In this document: positions 27,426 to 35,805 of the stretch, in pieces
Position numbering within the stretch: the stretch's first letter is position 1
Layout of the letters: each line of letters begins with the position of its first letter
Assembly (NCBI RefSeq): GCF_021602155.1
Contig: NZ_BQHY01000002.1
Coordinates: 1-64,000, forward strand
Length of the DNA stretch: 64,000 bases
Source: Pseudomonas parakoreensis
GTDB lineage: Bacteria > Pseudomonadota > Gammaproteobacteria > Pseudomonadales > Pseudomonadaceae
Direction of reading: 5' to 3'
Notes under the pieces: generated by a model
Told to the model about the DNA's origin: nothing
Seen by the model: only the letters and a program-made list of their open reading frames with translations
The model's database searches: none
Position numbers and translations under genes: made by a program

Positions 27426-28015
27426 ACGATGCCTTGGATTTGCCTCGTGTCGAGGCCATCGTGGTCGGCGCTTCGGCTGGTGGGGTCGAGGCCCTGCTGA
27501 CCCTGCTCGCGCCGCTGCGCCAAGGCTATGTGCTGCCAATCATTGTCGTGTTGCACCTGCCGGAAGAGCGCCGCAGCCAGTTGGCCGAAGTATTCGCCCG
27601 ACGGTTGATGCTGCCGGTGGAAGAGGCGACCGACAAACAGGACATCGCTCCCGGTACGGTTTACTTCGCGACACCCGGTTACCACCTGTCGGTTGAGCAG
27701 GATCGCAGTCTGTCGCTGAGTCTTGAAGACCGCGTGCACCATTCCCGGCCAGCCATTGATTACCTGTTTGAATCCGCCGCTGATGCTTACGGCGCAACCT
27801 TGGCTGCCGTGTTGCTGACCGGTGCCAATCACGATGGTGCTCGCGGTCTGGCGCAAGTCAAACGGCGCGGCGGACTGACCATTGTTCAAGACCCGCAGGA
27901 CGCGCAGGTCGCCACCATGCCTCTGGCTGCGCTGAAGGTTCAGCAGCCTGACCATGTCCTACCCATTCACGGCATCGGCCGTCTGCTTGTCGAGCTGGAA
28001 CGAATCGCATGCTGA
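27422..28015 (+). CDS. CheB-type methylesterase domain protein
   Basis: A 197-residue protein made of only the CheB catalytic domain, without the usual receiver. The triad is recognisable: Ser18 (VVGASAGGVEAL), His45 (VVLHLPEE) and Asp138 (LTGANHDGARGL). It would demethylate or deamidate what the adjacent CheR modifies. It overlaps cheR by ATGA and the next kinase gene by 7 bp, so the genes are translationally coupled. Confidence 0.9.
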   Translation: MNDALDLPRVEAIVVGASAGGVEALLTLLAPLRQGYVLPIIVVLHLPEERRSQLAEVFARRLMLPVEEATDKQDIAPGTVYFATPGYHLSVEQDRSLSLSLEDRVHHSRPAIDYLFESAADAYGATLAAVLLTGANHDGARGLAQVKRRGGLTIVQDPQDAQVATMPLAALKVQQPDHVLPIHGIGRLLVELERIAC

Positions 28016-29223
28016 GTAATATCCAGGCCAAATTGCTGATCGTCGACGATCTGCCGGAGAACCTGCTGGCCCTCGAAGCGCTGATCAAGCGCGAGGACCG
28101 CACGGTGTACAAGGCGCTGTCGGCGGACGAAGCACTTTCGCTGCTGCTGCAACACGAGTTCGCCATGGCCATCCTCGATGTACAGATGCCGGGCATGAAC
28201 GGCTTTGAACTCGCCGAGTTGATGCGCGGCACCGAGAAAACCAAAAACATCCCGATCATTTTCGTCAGCGCCGCCGGCCGCGAACTCAATTACGCGTTCA
28301 AGGGCTACGAGAGCGGGGCGGTGGACTTCCTGCACAAGCCGCTGGACATTCACGCGGTGAAGAGCAAGGTCAACGTGTTCGTCGACCTGTACCGCCAGAG
28401 CAAGGCCATGAAGCAACAGGTCGAAGCCCTGGAGCAGGCCCGCCGCGAGCAGGAAGCGCTGCTGCAACAGCTGCAGAGCACTCAGTTGGAACTGGAGCAG
28501 GCGGTGCGTATGCGCGATGACTTCATGTCAATCGTCGCCCACGAAGTCCGCACGCCGCTCAATGGCCTGATACTCGAAACCCAATTGCGCAAGATGCACC
28601 TGGCCCGGGACAACGCTGCGGCGTTCACCCTCGACAAGATGCACGCGATGGTCGATCGCGACGAGCGCCAGATCAAAAGCCTGATCCGTCTGATCGAAGA
28701 CATGCTCGACGTCTCGCGGATTCGTACCGGCAAGTTGTCGATCCGTCCGGAGCGGTTCGATCTGGTGCAACTGGTGAGCAACCTGCTGCAGAATTTCGCC
28801 CAGCAGATAGAAGCCGCCGAGACCGAAGTGTCGTTCACTGCGTCCGGGCCGGTGGAAGGTTATTGGGACGAGTTCCGCATTGAGCAGGTGGTGTCCAACC
28901 TGCTGACCAATGCTCTGCGCTACGGTGGTCGCAGCCCGATCCAGGTGCGGGTGTACCGTGAAGGTGATGAGGCGCGGGTCGAAGTTCAGGACCGCGGCAT
29001 CGGCATCAGTGAAGAGAATCAGAAGCGTATTTTTCAACAGTTCGAACGGGTTTCCGCCAAGACGGTAGTGGCTGGTCTCGGGCTGGGTCTGTTCATTTCC
29101 GAGCAGATCGTCGCCGCCCATGGCGGTTCCATCGTCGTCGAGAGTCAAATCAACGAAGGCGCCCTGTTTCGCGTTTGTCTGCCAATCCAGGAAAACGGCA
29201 TATCCGACGCAACCTCTGAGTGA
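28009..29223 (+). CDS. Soluble hybrid histidine kinase, receiver-HisKA-HATPase
   Basis: A 404-residue cytoplasmic protein. The N-terminal receiver has Asp57 (MAILDVQMPGMNGFEL), then a coiled coil (130-165), HisKA with His178 (SIVAHEVRTPLNG) and an HATPase domain (VSNLLTNALRYGG, GLGLGLFISEQIVAAHGG). A kinase with an N-terminal receiver is usually controlled by another kinase, probably the CHASE3-GAF kinase at the start of this operon. It overlaps cheB by 7 bp. Confidence 0.92.
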   Translation: MLSNIQAKLLIVDDLPENLLALEALIKREDRTVYKALSADEALSLLLQHEFAMAILDVQMPGMNGFELAELMRGTEKTKNIPIIFVSAAGRELNYAFKGYESGAVDFLHKPLDIHAVKSKVNVFVDLYRQSKAMKQQVEALEQARREQEALLQQLQSTQLELEQAVRMRDDFMSIVAHEVRTPLNGLILETQLRKMHLARDNAAAFTLDKMHAMVDRDERQIKSLIRLIEDMLDVSRIRTGKLSIRPERFDLVQLVSNLLQNFAQQIEAAETEVSFTASGPVEGYWDEFRIEQVVSNLLTNALRYGGRSPIQVRVYREGDEARVEVQDRGIGISEENQKRIFQQFERVSAKTVVAGLGLGLFISEQIVAAHGGSIVVESQINEGALFRVCLPIQENGISDATSE

Positions 29224-29267
29224 CCGCACGGTCGTATCAGCAGCTATTGACCGAACAAAGGCTTCCC

Positions 29268-29645
29268 ATGAGCGTAGATGCACAAGATGTAGTACTCGTC
29301 GTCGAGGACGAACCGGTTATCTTGATGGTGCTGACAGACTATCTGTCGGGGCAGGGTTACCGCGTGTTGCAGGCCGAAAACGGCGAGCAGGCGTTCGAGA
29401 TTCTCGCGAGCAAACCGCATCTGGACATGCTGATCACTGACTTCCGCCTGCCGGGCGGGATCTCCGGCGTGCAGATCGCCGAGCCGGCAGTCAAGCTGCG
29501 TCCGGACCTGAAAGTAATCTTCATCAGCGGCTACCCGCAGGAAATCCGCGAGACCGGCAGCCCGATCACCAGCAAGGCGCCGATCCTGGAAAAACCGTTC
29601 GATCTGGACGTGTTGCAGGAAAAGATTCAGGAATTGCTGGCCTGA
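29268..29645 (+). CDS. Single-domain response regulator
   Basis: A 125-residue receiver with VVEDEP at the acidic pocket, Asp58 (MLITDFRLPGG), FISGYPQE and the conserved Lys in PILEKPFDLD. ATG 29268 has AAAGG about ten bases upstream; an earlier GTG at 29220 overlapping the kinase gene is possible but less likely. It is the last gene of the plus-strand signalling operon and is followed by a REP pair. Confidence 0.88.
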   Translation: MSVDAQDVVLVVEDEPVILMVLTDYLSGQGYRVLQAENGEQAFEILASKPHLDMLITDFRLPGGISGVQIAEPAVKLRPDLKVIFISGYPQEIRETGSPITSKAPILEKPFDLDVLQEKIQELLA

Positions 29646-29664
29646 TCAAAAACACTGAAATGCC

Positions 29665-29747
29665 CCTGTAGGAGCTGCCGCAGGCTGCGATCTTTTGATT
29701 TTAAAAAACAAGATCAAAAGATCGCAGCCTGCGGCAGCTCCTACAGG
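29665..29747. repeat. Inverted REP pair (GCCGCAGGCTGCGATC type)
   Basis: Facing copies of CCTGTAGGAGCTGCCGCAGG and its complement around a short AT-rich loop, lying between two convergent operons. It may act as a bidirectional transcription barrier. Confidence 0.93.
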
Positions 29748-29759
29748 CGTTTTTGGGGG

Positions 29760-31430
29760 TCAGTTCTTGATCATCTCGCGGACCTTGGCGGTCAGCAGAT
29801 CAAAGGTGAACGGCTTGGTGATCATCTGCATGCCCGGGTCGAGGAACCCACCGCGCACAGCGGCGTGCTCGGCATAACCGGTAATGAACAGCACCTTCAG
29901 CCCCGGCCGGTACTGCCGACCGATTTCCGCCAGTTGCCGGCCGTTCATGCCCGGCAGGCCGACGTCACTGATCAACAGATCAATGCGCTGCGTCGAGTTG
30001 AGGATCGGTAAGGCGCCATCGGCATCGCCGGCTTCGACAAATGCATAACCCAACTCACTGAGCACTGCACTGACCAGCACGCGCACGGCAGGGTCGTCTT
30101 CGACGATCAACACCGTCTCGCCGTCCATCGCCTCCGGGGCCTGTTGAACAGCGGACACCGGATGCTCCAGTTCCTCGCCGCGGAAGCGCGGCAGGTACAG
30201 TTTGACCGTGGTGCCCTGATCGATTTCGCTGTCGATCGAGACGTGACCACGGGACTGTTTGCTGAAGCCATAGATCATCGACAGGCCCAAACCGGTGCCC
30301 TGGCCGATCGGTTTGGTGGTGAAGAATGGGTCGAACGCGCGGTTGATCACGCTCTGTGGCATGCCGCTGCCGTTGTCGGTGACGCTGAGCATGACGTACT
30401 CGCCAGGTTCGAGGTTGGTGTAGGCCTCGGTGAACTCCTGTTTAAGGACCTGATTGCTGGTTTCGACCACCAGTTTGCCACCCTCGGGCATCGCGTCCCG
30501 GGCGTTGAGCACCAGGTTGAGCAGGGCACTTTCCAGTTGATTGGGGTCGGCTTCAGCGACCCACAAATCGTCGTTCAGGCGCATGTCGAGCTGAATGCTT
30601 TCGTTGAGGCTGCGTTGCAGCAACTCGCCCATCGACAGCACCAGGGTATTCATCTGCACGGCTTTGGAGTCCAGCGATTGCCGGCGGGAAAATGCCAGCA
30701 AACGGTGGGTCAGGCCGGCGGCGCGGTTGGCTGAGGTGACGCCCAGATCGATCAGGCTGTCGAGGTCATCAAGGCGCCCGCGAGCCAGTCGCCGGCGCAG
30801 TAATTCAAGGCTGCCGATGATCCCGGTGAGCATGTTGTTGAAGTCGTGAGCAATACCGCCGGTGAGTTGACCGACCGCTTCCATTTTCTGCGACTGGCGC
30901 AAGGCTTCCTCGTTGTGGCGAAGCTGGGCGGTGCGTTCCTCGACTTGCTGCTCAAGGGTTTCAAGGGTTGATTGCAGGCGCCGTTCACTTTCACTCAGAT
31001 CGATCAGGCGATCACGGGCTTCGTACTGTCGTCGTCGCCCGCGCAGGGCGGTGGATACCAGACTGACCAGGGTCGCCGGATGAAACGGACGCTCGAGAAA
31101 GGTCACGTTGCCCAATAATTCACTCAGGCGAGAAGACGGGCCTTGTTCGGGACCGCCGTGGTGCGTCAGCAAGACGATCGGCAGATCCGACCAGGCCGGT
31201 TGCTGCTCCAGAAAATGCAGAAGCGTTTCCAGTTCCGGGCCGCGCAACGCTTCGGCGGCAATCAACAAGAGCCCGGCGCCAGGTTCCAGTTCAGCGCACA
31301 ATGCGCCCAGATCCGGGGTGATGACCCCGCCGTAACCCGCCTCATTGAGGATCATCAGCGCCACTTGGCTGTCGCGGCCCATGGGCGCGAGAATCAGCGC
31401 CCGTTCCGGCAGTGAAACGGAGGCTGTCAC
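29760..31430 (-). CDS. Hybrid histidine kinase with degenerate N-terminal receiver
   Basis: A 556-residue cytoplasmic kinase. Residues 8-130 have a receiver-like fold, but the phospho-Asp strand reads GLLLIAAEAL with no Asp. It is followed by a coiled coil (140-180), HisKA of the HDFNN type with His195, HATPase (GQGTGLGLSMIYGFSKQS) and a normal C-terminal receiver with Asp489 (LLISDVGLPGM). It starts at GTG 31430, overlapping the KaiC-like gene stop as GTGA, so the two are coupled. A pairing of KaiC-like ATPase and histidine kinase recalls KaiC-SasA output, although no kaiA or kaiB is visible. Confidence 0.9.
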   Translation of the reverse strand: MTASVSLPERALILAPMGRDSQVALMILNEAGYGGVITPDLGALCAELEPGAGLLLIAAEALRGPELETLLHFLEQQPAWSDLPIVLLTHHGGPEQGPSSRLSELLGNVTFLERPFHPATLVSLVSTALRGRRRQYEARDRLIDLSESERRLQSTLETLEQQVEERTAQLRHNEEALRQSQKMEAVGQLTGGIAHDFNNMLTGIIGSLELLRRRLARGRLDDLDSLIDLGVTSANRAAGLTHRLLAFSRRQSLDSKAVQMNTLVLSMGELLQRSLNESIQLDMRLNDDLWVAEADPNQLESALLNLVLNARDAMPEGGKLVVETSNQVLKQEFTEAYTNLEPGEYVMLSVTDNGSGMPQSVINRAFDPFFTTKPIGQGTGLGLSMIYGFSKQSRGHVSIDSEIDQGTTVKLYLPRFRGEELEHPVSAVQQAPEAMDGETVLIVEDDPAVRVLVSAVLSELGYAFVEAGDADGALPILNSTQRIDLLISDVGLPGMNGRQLAEIGRQYRPGLKVLFITGYAEHAAVRGGFLDPGMQMITKPFTFDLLTAKVREMIKN

Positions 31431-32944
31431 AAGGCTTCTTCCCGCAACAGCGGATTGCTGGCGCCAAGGTAAGTCGGTACGCCCCGCAACACACCCTGGA
31501 ACGCTTCCAGCGGTTCGCCAATGGTCATGCCCTGGCCCGAAATGCGGAATTCACGGATGGTCGACTCGTGGTTGCCGGTGCGTTTCTTGATAATGGAAAT
31601 GGCTCGGCGGACTTTGCCGATGGCTTCGAAGTAGCGCAGCAGGATCACCGTGTCGGCCAGGTAAGTGATATCGACCGGCGCCTGCATGTCGCCGACCAGA
31701 CCATGTTGGGCAACCGTCATGAATGTCGCCGCACCTTTGCGGTTCAGATACAGCAGCAACTCATGCATGTGCAGCACCAGCGCGTTTTCTTCCGGCATCG
31801 CGGCCTGATAGCCGTTGATACTGTCGATCACGACGGTCTTGATGTTGCCCTCATCGACGCAGCGACGCACCCGGTGCGAGAACTCGCCGGGGGACAGTTC
31901 GGCGGCGTCCACCTGATCGATCAGCAGGTTGCCGGTCGCTTGCAGGGCCTTGAGGTCGATGCCGATATTTTTCATCCGCTCGAAGAGTAGACCCAGCTCT
32001 TCATCAAAGATGAACAGCGCTGCCTTTTCACCGCGTGCTACGGCAGCGGCAGCAAAGATCATTGAAATCAGCGATTTGCCGGTACCGGCCGGGCCCAGGA
32101 TCAATGTGCTGGAACCGGTCTCGATGCCACCACCGAGCAGGGCGTCCATTTCCTTGATGCCGCTGGTCAATTGCAGGCGTGGATAGTCGCCACGGTGTTC
32201 GGCAGCGACCAGGCGCGGAAATACATGGACCCCGTCGCCCATGATGGTGAAGTCATGGTAACCGCCACGGTACTTTTGCCCGCGGTACTTGATGATGCGT
32301 ACGCGGCGGCGCTCGGCACCGTAATTGGGGGTCAGCTCCTCGAGGCGGATGACGCCGTGGGCGACGCTGTGCACGGTCTTGTCGAGGGACTCGGTGGTCA
32401 GGTCGTCTAGCAGCAGGACCGTGGCGTCGTAACGCACGAAGTAATGTTTGATCGCCAGAATCTGCCGGCGGTAACGCAGCGAGCTTTGCGCCAGCAGGCG
32501 GATCTCCGACAGGCTGTCGAGCACTACACGGGTCGGTTTGAAGCGCTCGACCACCTCGAAAATCTGCTTGGTGGCTTCACCGAGCTCAAGGTCTGAGGAA
32601 TACAGCAGGCTTTGCTGATGTTCGGCGTTGAGCAGGCTTTCCGGCGGTGTCAGCTCGAAAATCTCGATGTTCTCGTTCAGTTCCCAGCCGTGAGAGGCTG
32701 CGCCCTGGCGCAGTTCACGCTCGGTTTCCGACAGTGTGATGTACAGACAGCGTTCGCCGGCACGGGCGCCCGCCAACAGGAAATGCAACGCGACGGTGGT
32801 TTTGCCTGTACCGGGTTCACCCTCGAGCAAAAACACATGCCCTCGGGACAGACCACCGGCGAGGATGTCATCCAGGCCAATGATGCCGGTGGCGGCTTTT
32901 GCACTGATCAACTCGTTGGACGTAGACAAAGAATGCCCTCTCAT
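31427..32944 (-). CDS. KaiC-like double-domain ATPase
   Basis: A 505-residue RecA-like protein with two KaiC domains, each with a Walker A: GEPGTGKTT at 42-50 and GPAGTGKS at 284-291. Acidic catalytic pairs follow (SETERE, FDEE), as do Walker B-like strands (TRVVLDSLSE and TVVIDSING). Cyanobacterial KaiC is a clock protein, but KaiC-like proteins in heterotrophs, Pseudomonas included, have been linked to stress resistance. ATG 32944 is given; a TTG at 32929 preceded by AGAGGG is a credible alternative start. It is coupled to the downstream hybrid kinase. Confidence 0.9.
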   Translation of the reverse strand: MRGHSLSTSNELISAKAATGIIGLDDILAGGLSRGHVFLLEGEPGTGKTTVALHFLLAGARAGERCLYITLSETERELRQGAASHGWELNENIEIFELTPPESLLNAEHQQSLLYSSDLELGEATKQIFEVVERFKPTRVVLDSLSEIRLLAQSSLRYRRQILAIKHYFVRYDATVLLLDDLTTESLDKTVHSVAHGVIRLEELTPNYGAERRRVRIIKYRGQKYRGGYHDFTIMGDGVHVFPRLVAAEHRGDYPRLQLTSGIKEMDALLGGGIETGSSTLILGPAGTGKSLISMIFAAAAVARGEKAALFIFDEELGLLFERMKNIGIDLKALQATGNLLIDQVDAAELSPGEFSHRVRRCVDEGNIKTVVIDSINGYQAAMPEENALVLHMHELLLYLNRKGAATFMTVAQHGLVGDMQAPVDITYLADTVILLRYFEAIGKVRRAISIIKKRTGNHESTIREFRISGQGMTIGEPLEAFQGVLRGVPTYLGASNPLLREEAL

Positions 32945-33069
32945 GACTAGGGGAATCGAGGCAGCAGGCTGTACCAGCCGTTGTGCTCTACCTGATTACT
33001 TGACCGCTGCCGCTCATGACGGTTCCGAGGTTTCGATAGCAAAGTGTCATTGAATCAGCGGCCAACGGC

Positions 33070-34125
33070 TCAAAGTCCCTGCTGCAGGGCCGGGTCGTCG
33101 GGGTTCATCTGCTCCAGTTGCGCCAGCAGAATCTGCACGTTCTGCAACTGTCCGCTTTCCTTCCAGTAATTGATCAACAGCACCCGAGCCTTACGGTCGG
33201 CGGGGTGGCGCTGCACGACTTCCTGCAATTGTTTTTGCGCCGCTTCCAGTTCTTCGGCGGCATGCAGGGTGGTGGCGAGGTCGTAGCGGTAATCCTTGTT
33301 GTCCGGTTCCAGTTCGACGGCTTTGGACAAGCCGAGCAGGGCGAATTCACGCTGGCCGTGGTGCAACAGCCACAGGCCCAAGGCGTGTTGCAGATAGGCG
33401 GAATCCGGCTGCGCCTGCAGTTGTTTGGCGAGCAACTGGCGCGCGGCGTCGCTCTGACCCTGGCGATCGAGCACATCGATTTGCATCACCAGCGCCGGCA
33501 GGTTGCCCGGTTCCAGACGCAGCGTGTTGTCCAGCGCTTGCTGCGCCTGTTTGAGCTCGGCGTTGTGCAGATACAGGCGCGCCAGCTGCGCAAAGGTGGC
33601 GGCGCTTTCCGGTTGGCCCTTGAGCACTTGTTCCCAGCCATCGATGGCTTGCTGCAACGGGGCGAAATACAGACCCAGCTCATCTGGCGTCAGACCGAGG
33701 AGGGCGTTGATCGCGGCAAAACGCACGTTTTGATCTTCATCGTCGAGCATCGGCCCGAGCAGCAGGCTGCGTTGCCCGCCAGGCACCAGCCCGACCACAC
33801 TTTGAATCGCTGCCAGCCGGACTTCCGGGGCTTCGTTCTGCAGGTGTGCGTCGGCCAGTTTCAGCGCTTGTGGGCTTGGATAGTTGGGCAGTTCGGCCAG
33901 CAGCCAGACGCTGCGCTTGGCCGACAAGTCCGGGCGCCCCAATTGCTGGTACAACTGCCGTGCCGCCCCGGGCTGCCCGGAGCGGGCCGCCGTCAGGGCT
34001 TCGCTGTAGCCGCGCTTGATCGCCTCGGGCACTACCGGGGCGGTGGAGCGCAGAGATAACCAGGCAACGACGATGATCAGCACGAGGCCAAGGCTGATGA
34101 GCAGGTAGCGGCGGGACTGAGGCAT
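33070..34125 (-). CDS. Membrane-anchored HEAT/TPR repeat protein
   Basis: A 351-residue protein with one N-terminal transmembrane helix (about 7-25) and a predicted periplasmic body. A HEAT-like stretch (PEVRLAAIQSVVGL, QNVRFAAINALLGL) is followed by at least four TPR units (for example AATFAQLARLYLHNAELKQAQ and AYLQHALGLWLLHHGQ). Similar proteins act as scaffolds and some accompany cytochrome c biogenesis, but nothing nearby supports a specific partner. It is monocistronic by position. Confidence 0.75.
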   Translation of the reverse strand: MPQSRRYLLISLGLVLIIVVAWLSLRSTAPVVPEAIKRGYSEALTAARSGQPGAARQLYQQLGRPDLSAKRSVWLLAELPNYPSPQALKLADAHLQNEAPEVRLAAIQSVVGLVPGGQRSLLLGPMLDDEDQNVRFAAINALLGLTPDELGLYFAPLQQAIDGWEQVLKGQPESAATFAQLARLYLHNAELKQAQQALDNTLRLEPGNLPALVMQIDVLDRQGQSDAARQLLAKQLQAQPDSAYLQHALGLWLLHHGQREFALLGLSKAVELEPDNKDYRYDLATTLHAAEELEAAQKQLQEVVQRHPADRKARVLLINYWKESGQLQNVQILLAQLEQMNPDDPALQQGL

Positions 34126-34211
34126 GCGATTTCCGTGAACGGGTGTTCTTTAGCAGAGGGGCAAGCTTCGGTCAGAGAAGGCCATGAGTCAAACCCGTGC
34201 TTGCGAATTCA

Positions 34212-34294
34212 CCTGTAGGAGCTGCCGCAGGCTGCGATCTTTTGACTTTGATGTTCAAGATCAAAAGATCGCAGCCTGCGGCAGCTCCTACAGG
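34212..34294. repeat. Inverted REP pair (GCCGCAGGCTGCGATC type)
   Basis: CCTGTAGGAGCTGCCGCAGG at 34212 and the facing copy ending at 34294, separated by TTTGA-rich spacer. It lies downstream of the mexEF-oprN terminator and upstream of the TPR protein gene. Confidence 0.93.
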
Positions 34295-34303
34295 GGCGGG
34301 CAC

Positions 34304-34336
34304 AAAAAAGCCCCGCGACCGAATGATACGCGGGGC
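34304..34336 (-). terminator. Rho-independent terminator of mexEF-oprN
   Basis: On the minus strand, stem GCCCCGCG / CGCGGGGC (34329-34336 with 34310-34317) is followed by six U residues (34304-34309). It lies about 50 bp after the oprN stop. Confidence 0.85.
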
Positions 34337-34383
34337 AAAAAATTGGTTGGTTGCGGCCAACCAAAGGAGCGCTTTGAAAACCT

Positions 34384-35805
34384 TTACTTGCTGGCGACGG
34401 TTTCCGGTTGCCAGCCACCACCCAAGGCCTTGTAGATCGCCACGATGCCGCGATACAGATCGACTTCGGCCTGGGCCTGACTGTCTTCGGCGTTCAGCCG
34501 TTCACGCTGGGCGTCGAGCAGCACGAGGAAGTCGGTGGTGCCTTCGCGGTAGCGGATTTCAGCCAGGTCGGCAGCCTTGCGGCTCGATTCACTCTGACGA
34601 ATCAGCGAGATCAGCCGTTGCTGACGCTTGCCGTAATCGCTGAAGGCGTTTTCCGATTCTTCCAACGCCAGCAACACTTGCTGCTCGTAGGTGGCAAGTG
34701 CGCCTTCGGCATCGGCATCGGCGCCACGCAAGCGGGCGCGCACGCTACCCAGATCGAACGCCGCCCAGGTAATGCTTGGGCCGAGTGCCCAGGCGTTGGC
34801 CGCCGAGGAGCCGATCTGCGAACCACGCCCGGCCGTCCAGCCCAGGAACCCGCTGAGGCTGACCCGTGGAAACAGGTCGGCTTTCGCTACGCCGATCCGC
34901 GCGGTGGCCGAGGCCAGTTTGCGTTCAGCGCTGAGGATGTCCGGACGGCGTTGCAGCAGCTCACCCGGATCACCGATCGGCAAAGCCTTGGCAATTGCCG
35001 GCAAGTCTTTCGGGCTCAAGTCCACGGTCATTTTGTCCGGACGCTCACCCAAAAGGGTGGCGATGCGGTTTTTCTGCCGTACTTGTTCCGCCTGCAGTTG
35101 CGGCACGCTGGCTTCGACCGAGGCCAGACGCGCATCGGCACGTTCGACGTCGAGCTGATCACCGACGCCGGCGTCACGCAGGCTGATGGTGATCTTGCGC
35201 GACTCCTGCTGGTTTTCCAGGTTGGCCACGGCGATTTTCTCGCGCAGTTGCGCACCGCGCAGTTGACCGTAGGCGTCGACCAGTTCGGCAATCATCGTGA
35301 CTTGCAACTGGTACAGATCGGCTTCGGCCGCCTGCTGGTCGGCGTCGCTGGCTTCCAGATTGCGCTGGATCCGGCCGAACAGGTCCAGCTCCCAGGCCAT
35401 GTCCAGGCCCAGATCGTAGCGCTCGCTGTTGACCCGCTTGGTGGTCTGGCCGGGAATTTGTCCCTTGGCCAGATCACTGCTGGCGCGGCTGGTGATGGTC
35501 GGCATCGCATCGTTGCTGACGTCGTCGCGGATCGCCCGGGCGGCTTTCCAGCGGGCGAACGCCACGCGCAGTTGGCGGTTGCCTTGCAGCGATTGCGTCA
35601 CCAGCTGGTTGAGGGTCGGATCGTCGAATTGCTGCCACCAGATGCCTTCGAATTTCGAACGGTCGAAGTTCTTTTGCCCGGCGGCGCCATCGGTGGCGGC
35701 CGTGATGTTGGCCGCCTCCGTGGCTGGGGTCTTGTAGTCGGGGCCGACGGCGCAGGCGCTCAGCGCCAGCACCAGAAGACTCGGCAGGAAGACTTTCAGA
35801 CTCAT
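34384..35805 (-). CDS. oprN: Outer-membrane efflux lipoprotein OprN
   Basis: A 473-residue TolC-like outer-membrane factor with a lipobox at LSAC (about residue 18), then AVGPDYKTP, the standard opening of the NodT/OprM family. Two long helical repeats span about 60-260 and 270-460 (FPRVSLSGFLGWTAG, YEQQVLLALEESENAFSDY). It forms the trimeric exit duct for the MexEF pump. Its ATG overlaps the mexF stop by one base. A strong terminator follows. Confidence 0.93.
   Translation of the reverse strand: MSLKVFLPSLLVLALSACAVGPDYKTPATEAANITAATDGAAGQKNFDRSKFEGIWWQQFDDPTLNQLVTQSLQGNRQLRVAFARWKAARAIRDDVSNDAMPTITSRASSDLAKGQIPGQTTKRVNSERYDLGLDMAWELDLFGRIQRNLEASDADQQAAEADLYQLQVTMIAELVDAYGQLRGAQLREKIAVANLENQQESRKITISLRDAGVGDQLDVERADARLASVEASVPQLQAEQVRQKNRIATLLGERPDKMTVDLSPKDLPAIAKALPIGDPGELLQRRPDILSAERKLASATARIGVAKADLFPRVSLSGFLGWTAGRGSQIGSSAANAWALGPSITWAAFDLGSVRARLRGADADAEGALATYEQQVLLALEESENAFSDYGKRQQRLISLIRQSESSRKAADLAEIRYREGTTDFLVLLDAQRERLNAEDSQAQAEVDLYRGIVAIYKALGGGWQPETVASK

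Noticed and set aside
9537-34294. CRISPR-like repeats
   Set aside because: The repeated units are palindromic, occur as inverted pairs and are scattered between genes; there are no regular spacers and no cas genes.
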